A stretch of 64,000 bases of DNA, taken from positions 8,943,501 through 9,007,500 of the forward strand of contig CM069607.1 of assembly GCA_035771175.1 (NCBI GenBank), given 5' to 3'. This DNA comes from Paratinospora sagittata. Its lineage: Eukaryota > Streptophyta > Magnoliopsida > Ranunculales > Menispermaceae. The position numbers were made by a program, and so were the translations under genes. Under the pieces are notes generated by a model. The model had not been told where the DNA came from. It searched no databases and worked only from the letters and a program-made list of their open reading frames with translations. This document shows, in pieces, positions 57,913-64,000 of this stretch (the first letter of the stretch is position 1; each line of letters begins with the position of its first letter).

Positions 57913-60366
57913 TGTCACGACGGCCCTATCGTAGGCTGACGTCGGTACAGTATACTATATATTGTACATATCTTGTATACAATATACAATACACTGTCAG
58001 CCTCAAAAAAAATTTAGAAAATTTTGACAGCATGTCCCCATAAATTTAGACATCTCACATTTTTCCTGATATACCACAAATCAAATCTAATACATATATA
58101 TAATCATCCACAATATTCATCTCATTCATTCATTTATCTCATGTATGCATCTAACAATTCCAACAATCTTATCCACCATTTAATCACAAAATTATATACA
58201 TCACCAAGTATTTCACAAACCAACATATTCAACTATAATCCATTACCATACAACCCATCCCATCTATGTGATATTATATACATAGTCAGGTGATAATTAT
58301 ATATAGCAAAATAAAATGTGTAGAAGTCATTCCTCCAAGCATATATACATAAACAAGATAAGGATTTGGATCAAGTGTCAATCACTCTCTAACTTTCTCT
58401 TTTTCTTTCGATTCTGTACCTGAAATATTGGAGGAATGGAGTAAGCACACAACAAGCTCAGTGAATAGATATCTTGATATGACAATCATATGCATTTAGA
58501 GAAACATGACATTTAAAGTCATTCAAAACATTTATGAAACACACATGCATTATTCAACAACTATAACATACATGCCAACAATATAAAATTTATGCTTGTG
58601 CAATAAAACAATGCAGAGTTTTCATCAAAATCCATAATCTCCCTCCTTTAAGGTAATAAAGCGGGTCTAATCCTTGTATGGTCGTTACAAGGTAGCCACA
58701 ACTTCCCATTACCCAATTCACAATCATTTCAAAGATCTAAAATCCTTGTTAAGACAGTCCTACTGACAATGAGTTACGCATAACACTCATCCGGGACTAA
58801 TTTTTAACGAAATGATATCGTATGTTATCTGCCTTCGCACGTCTCGTATACTCCAATGCCAAAGTCTTTTATGAATGATCAATAAAACATAATGCATTTA
58901 TATACATAGCATGCCTACAATTAAACATTTCATATCAATACAATGTCATACAAGATCCAAAATCAAGAAATATACTCATAGTACAAGACTTTCCAACTTA
59001 AATACAATCACTGCCGCTTTCGAGTCCAGTTCTAATTGAAATCCAACTAACTCAACCTGTCATAACCATTCTATAATTCAATTTCATTTATTCATATATG
59101 TTTCGTGCGTAAATACCCAGTTTCCATTTACATATTTAATTTTTCAACTCACTTCAAATCACCAATAAACATTTGCAATTCATGTATAATTCGAATCTAT
59201 TTCACTTAACTATACTTACTTGTATTAATCATTCAAATGCATTCCATTTGATTCAAGTCTTGCTCATTCACCACTAATTCTTACTTTAGCAACCTAAAAA
59301 ATATTATACACATTTCATGAATTTAAATTCCAACTCAATTTAGGACTCATAAGCAGTTGAAGATGTTTCCAAAAGAAGAAACAGTGAAAATAAATTTTCA
59401 AATCATATTTTCACTTGTTCTCAATTTTATTTTTCTACTAGAAACATATATCAATTTTATTAAAAATATAAAACATTCCTAAAATTATTCTGTCCACATC
59501 AACACGTGTAAAATCAGTCATACTATCATTCAATTACCTTCAACGGGTATTTTACCGAGGTTTTACATGTTCGCAGAGCTCTCCAAAGTCAATTTTACTC
59601 ACCAAAACCTTATATTTAGTTACTAAAAATATCAAATCATATCCAAAAATTATGATCTTAACATCGAAATGTCCGGAATTGATAGATCTATCTTTCTACA
59701 GTCTCAAATCGGAGTTTTATCAGGTTTCTATAGGGTTCAAAAGGTCTCCAATATCAAATCTAACTTTCAACAGCTATAAAATTTTCAAATGAACAAATAA
59801 ATGAAATCTAACCACATATTCGGGGCTTCTACAGTCTAGGAAGTGTTTTTCAACCTTCCCAACAAATTTTCAATCAAGTTGGGTCAAAATTTCAATTTTG
59901 AAAACACCGTAAAATGGCTTTCATAGCAAGAATTACTCCGAGAGAATCGTTGCATCTAGCTTAAATATCAATTTAACGAAGAAATAAAGTGAAAATCACT
60001 TACCGCAGGTCCCGATTTAGCGCAAATCTCGCGTTTCCTCTTCTTTTTCCTCTCTGTCGTTCTTCCTTTCTTCTTTCTCTCTCTTTTTTTTTTTGTTTTT
60101 AACGTTGGAGAAAGAGATAGATTAGAAATGAGAGGATGAGATAAGCATATAAAAATAATAATCCCATGCTCTTCATGCAACCTAATAAAGCAACGCCCCA
60201 CTTTAAAAATTTAATATATATATATCCAACTTAACACTTAGTATTTGGATTTTTATAATTTAATTATACTTTATAAACGCACAAACACATACACATGCAT
60301 CCATATAACTTTCACGTACTTATACACGTTGTAGCATTTTTTTGACCAAAAATATGGGATGTTACA
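57913..60366 (-). mobile_element. Solo LTR C (2.45 kb), TSD AAAAT
   Basis: On the minus strand it starts TGTAACATCCCATATTTTTG and ends GGGCCGTCGTGACA. Perfect TSDs AAAAT flank it (57908-57912 and 60367-60371). The shared block (TGGAGTAAGC...GCTCAGTGAATA) is at 58420-58470 on the plus strand. No coding sequence. Confidence 0.85.
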
Positions 60367-60545
60367 AAAATTAAAAGCTAAATTACTTTAAAGTCCACCC
60401 TTTAGCTACTATTAATATAAATAATACCAACAAGTGGTAGCTCATATCAGTTAGGTCCTTATTAGGAGGGTCAGCCAAATGCCTCTATTATGCTCGATTC
60501 TGGGATGATTAATCTTACCCAAAGAAAACGAGAACACCTCCCAAG

Positions 60546-60754
60546 TGTTAACAGTATTAAGTCAGCAACAACATGTTAGCTGCTATTGGTCCGGGCGTCA
60601 AGTAGTTAAACCTATTGTAACTAATTTAGTTATTTTGTTATCAACTGTTAATCAGGTTGTTATTGCCTGTCTCTGTAAACAACACTATATAAAGTGCAGA
60701 GAACCTCTTCTCTAGTTAATGGAAAATATTTTTTTCCTTCCTGAATTTCTAACT
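60546..60754 (+). repeat. 5' LTR of the last copia element
   Basis: TGTTAACA start matches the 3' LTR start at the window edge. TATA-like CTATATAAAG at about 60687. The end reads TTCTAACT rather than ..CA, probably a mutation. Confidence 0.8.
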
Positions 60755-60779
60755 TGGTATCAGAGATAGAAACTCAAAC

Positions 60780-61690
60780 ATGGAGGAGACATTCTTCCAC
60801 GGTGTTGCACCGACTTCTGTCGGAGCTTCGGTGGCAACTAGAACATCTACATTGTTTGTAAATGAATCAACAATGCAGTTGATTAATCCAGTGAGCCAAC
60901 TGATTACTTTTAAGCTTGATGACACAAATTTTCTGCTATGGAAACTTCAGATCTGTGCTGCAATACAAGGTTATGGCTTATAATCTTTCATTCTTGGTGA
61001 TCAACATGTACCAGATCCTTCGATTGTTTCTAATTCATGTGTTATATCTCCTAATCCTATCTTCATCAACTATCAATAACAAGATCGCCTCATTGTCTCT
61101 TGGTTACTTTCATCCATCAGTGTTTTTTTCGTTCCTCAAGTTGTTGGATCTGAGACTTCTAGTGAAGTATGGCATGCCATAGAACAGTATTTTGCCTCTA
61201 GCTGCACAGCAAATGTAATGCATTACAAACTTCAGCTACAAACAAAGAAGAAAGGCAATCTTGCTATGAAAGATTACCTATTACAGATGAAATCCTTATG
61301 TGATGTTTTGGCTGCCGCAGGCCACAAATTATCAGAAACTAATCGAGTTCTTGCAATTCTTGGAGGTCTTGATAGTGATTATGAATCAGTGATCACAGTG
61401 ATCACGTCTCGAGATGTTCCTTACACATTACGTGTTGCTCAGGCGTTACTTCTTGCTACCGAAAGCTGCATTCAAAAGAAAGCCACTCCTACCTCTAACT
61501 CAATCATGTATGTAAACATCGCTCACTGTGGCAGAGGTTCAAACAACAATATCTTGAACAATCAATCTTCTCGGACGTGGATCTAGTTATGGAGGTCGTG
61601 GTCGAGGCCGTGGCAAGCTTCAATGTCAATTTTGTGGAAAACAGGGGCACACAGTTCACAAATGTTATTATCAATTTGATGTTTTTTTTA
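60780..61690 (+). pseudogene. Copia gag pseudogene (last element)
   Basis: A UBN2-type Gag starts at 60780, hits a stop at 60981-60983, and continues through frame changes (61218-61586) to a CCHC knuckle (CQFCGKQGHTVHKC) at about 61624-61665. Confidence 0.85.
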
Positions 61691-61737
61691 CAAGCTCTTC
61701 TTCTACTCCTTTTCAAGGTGCAAACAACAAAGAAAAC

Positions 61738-63990
61738 ATGTCTTCTACAACTTTAGTTGCTAGTTTTTCCCTTCGCACATCAAATGCACCTATGTCTACA
61801 TTTCTTGCAGCTCCTAACTCAATTGCAAATGAAGCCTGGTATCCAGACTCCGAAGCCACAAATCACCTTACAAATGACTTGAACAACCTCAACTTTGGAT
61901 CTAACTATCTTGGCTATAACATAGTACACATGGGTGATGGCACTGGTCTGAATATTTCACATGTTGGACATTCAGCTTTTCCATCACTACCTAGCAATAC
62001 AAATCAAGTTAAAATGTTTCATCTCAAGAACCTACTTCATGTCCCTAATATTACTAAGAATTTTATTAATTTCTCACAGTTTTACAAAGATAATACTGTG
62101 TTTTTTGAATCTTTTCTCTTCCTCCACAACTAAGTATAATGCTCCACTTCAACTTGTGGAGGCTGATCTATGGGGACCTGCTCATTTGCCTCACTCCTCT
62201 GTTTCATCACCACTACCATCATCAACTCTCCTTGATCTCCCCAACACCAGTACCTCTCCTTCCAGTTCATCTTTATTACCTGTTACAACCACTTCACCTA
62301 CTGATCCTACCACCTCAATCACCCATCCTATGATAACCAGGGTCAAGGCCGATATTGTTAAACCAAACAAGATTTACTCCTATCATACCCCTTCAATCGA
62401 AGATTCACTACCAAACTCAGCAACTGCTGCCATGAAACATGATAGGTAGAATCAAGCTATGCTAGACGAATATAATGCTCTCTTGAAAAATAAAACTTGG
62501 TATATTGTACCTTTGCCTACTGATAGAGTTCCAGTTGGGTGTAAATAGATATTCAAGTTGAAAAAGAACCTGGATGGCAACATCTTGTAAATGGATATTC
62601 AAGTTGAAAAAGAACCCGGATGGCAACATCTCAAGATACAAAGCAAGACTTGTTGCGAAAGGGTTTCACCAACAAGCAGGTTTTGATTTTGATGAAACCT
62701 TCATCCTGGTTGTTAAGCCATCCACAATTAGAGTTGTCCTCATGGTTGCTCTACACCATGGTTGGGATATCAAACAACTTGATGTTAATAATGTGTTCCT
62801 TCATGGTCTGTTGAATGAAGAAGTATACATGACTCAACCTCCTGGATTTAAGCAATCTCAACCAACTCAACCGCTTGTTTGCAAGCTCCACAAAGCTCTT
62901 TATGGTCTAAAACAAGCTCATCGAACTTGGTTTGCTAAACTTCATGGTGCCCTTATTTCCATGGGTTTTTTGTTTTGTAAAGCTGATCACTCATTGTTTC
63001 TAAAGATTACTCCAACATCAACAGTTTATCTTCTTGTCTATGTCGATGATATTATTATCACGGGAAGCAGTTCAGCTGAATTGAAGGCAATCATCTCTCA
63101 CTTAAATGACCGTTTTGCTCTCAAAGATCTTGGTGATCTTAGCTACTTCTTGGGAATTGAAGTTAAGCGAGATTCTAGTGGTATGTTACTCACTCAACAG
63201 AAGTACATTTCTAATCTTCTAGAGAAGACTAAGATGTCTATTGCCCACCGTCATGGTCAGCAATCTTCAACTCTCAGCTCAGTCTAGTTCTGCCATTGAC
63301 AATGTTCATGAGTATAGAATCATAGTTGGAGCCCTTCAATACATAACCATCACTCGACCTGACATCTCTTTTGTTGTGAATAAGGTGTGCCAATACATGC
63401 AATCACCTACTGATATCCACTGGAAGGCAGTAAAAAGGATACTTCGATATCTCTGGGGTACTTCAAGTCATGGTATCCACTTACATAAATCTCTTTATTT
63501 AGCTTTAACTGGCTTTTCAGATGCTGACTGGGGAAACTGTCTTGATGATCGTCAGTCTACAACCGATTTTTGCATCTTTTTGGGTGTTAACATTGTGTCA
63601 TGGTGCTCGAAAACATAACATTAAGTAGCACGTTCTAGTACGGAAGCGGAGTACCGCAGCCTCGCAAATGCCACAACTGAAGTGTCATGGCTTCAATCTC
63701 TTCTATCTAAATTACAGATTTCTCAGTCCAGACCTCCCTTAATGTGGTGTGACAATCTCGGCACAGTATCTTTGGCTGCAAATCCAGTTCTTCACTCACA
63801 TACTAAACATATGGAACTCGGCATCTATTTTGTTTGTGAGACAGTTGCAGCAAAACAATTATTGATGTATCATGTTCCTGTTGTTGAACAAACAGCTGAT
63901 ATAATGACTAAACCACTGTCTGCCCCATTTTTTAACAAGCTGCGTTTCAAATTGACAGTCGTGCCTTCAGCTCCTGTCAATTTGCAGGGG
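61738..63990 (+). pseudogene. Copia pol pseudogene lacking the integrase core (last element)
   Basis: The protease motif reads DSEAT (61849 region), with Glu replacing the Gly of DSG. Pre-integrase sequence leads to ADLWGPA at about 62160, then jumps directly into the Pro/Ser/Thr-rich linker that normally follows integrase. RT 62574-63287 has YVDD (63039-63050), and RNase H continues in another frame from 63241 to about 63990. A 46-bp tandem duplication at 62540-62631 shifts the frame. Confidence 0.88.
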
Positions 63991-64000
63991 GATGTTAACA

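Larger units (their letters stand above)
60546..64000 (+). mobile_element. Ty1/copia element with integrase deletion, running off the window
   Basis: 5' LTR 60546-60754 (TGTTAACAG...TTCTAAC, 209 bp), then the primer-binding site TGGTATCAGAGA, gag, a protease remnant, RT, RNase H, a polypurine tract (63984-63992) and the first 8 bases of the 3' LTR (TGTTAACA, 63993-64000). Most of integrase is missing. Multiple stops and frameshifts. The left flank CCAAG (60541-60545) should recur after the 3' LTR outside the window. Confidence 0.9.

Noticed and set aside
60430..60510. tRNA-like segment (GTGGTAGCTCATATCAGT ... CTCGATTCTGGG) before the last copia element
   Set aside because: Cannot fold a cloverleaf by eye and has no tail or TSD; probably a decayed SINE at best.
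1..64000. CRISPR arrays, rRNA genes, intact tRNA genes, prokaryotic operons
   Set aside because: None seen; the regular repeats found are microsatellites or short tandem duplications of two to five units typical of plant DNA.

Overview
The window is nuclear DNA of a flowering plant, almost certainly a eudicot. It is AT-rich, has few genes, GT-AG introns, plant-only gene families (an LBD transcription factor, a DYW-class PPR protein, MIR167) and a heavy load of plant transposable elements. I cannot name the species from sequence alone.

Layout. (1) 1-21087: the 3' ten coding exons (945 residues visible) of a plus-strand gene for a leucine-rich-repeat / EDR1-domain / Raf-like protein kinase resembling Arabidopsis AT1G04210. 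Its first exon or exons lie left of the window. One intron is about 10 kb long because a complete but dead Ty1/copia element sits in it; other introns carry SINEs, a hAT-type MITE and local duplications. (2) 21.4-22.4 kb: 3' remnant of a minus-strand copia element. (3) 24.2-27.7 kb: a microRNA locus with a plus-strand MIR167 hairpin behind a clear TATA box and, 3 kb away, a second MIR167-like hairpin best read on the minus strand. (4) 29.5-35.7 kb: SINE-like and MITE insertions, then a minus-strand copia fragment holding a nested solo LTR (gypsy-like) and a nested CACTA-type MITE. (5) 36.3-37.0 kb: an LBD (LOB-domain) gene on the minus strand. (6) 41.4-43.2 kb: an intact intronless PPR-DYW gene on the plus strand, probably an organellar RNA-editing factor. 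(7) 44.5-52.8 kb: a decayed endogenous pararetrovirus (Caulimoviridae) on the minus strand, split by a 2.8-kb solo LTR. (8) 52.8-57.3 kb: a copia element without a visible 5' LTR, abutting the pararetrovirus. (9) 57.9-60.4 kb: another solo LTR. (10) 60.5-64.0 kb: a copia element with an internal integrase deletion, running off the window at its 3' LTR.

Functionally only four kinds of host gene are evident: the kinase, the MIR167 locus (auxin-response regulation through ARF6/ARF8-type targets in known plants), the LBD factor and the PPR protein. They are independent transcription units and nothing links them beyond neighbourhood. Everything else is mobile-element history, and target-site duplications (TSDs) let many events be ordered. 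The points most worth a second look are the opposed MIR167 pair, with an extra star-like arm in the second hairpin; the apparently retained Cys-His-Asp triad in the EDR1 domain of the kinase; the three related solo LTRs; and the pararetrovirus/copia junction. No CRISPR array, rRNA gene, intact tRNA gene or bacterial-type system was seen.
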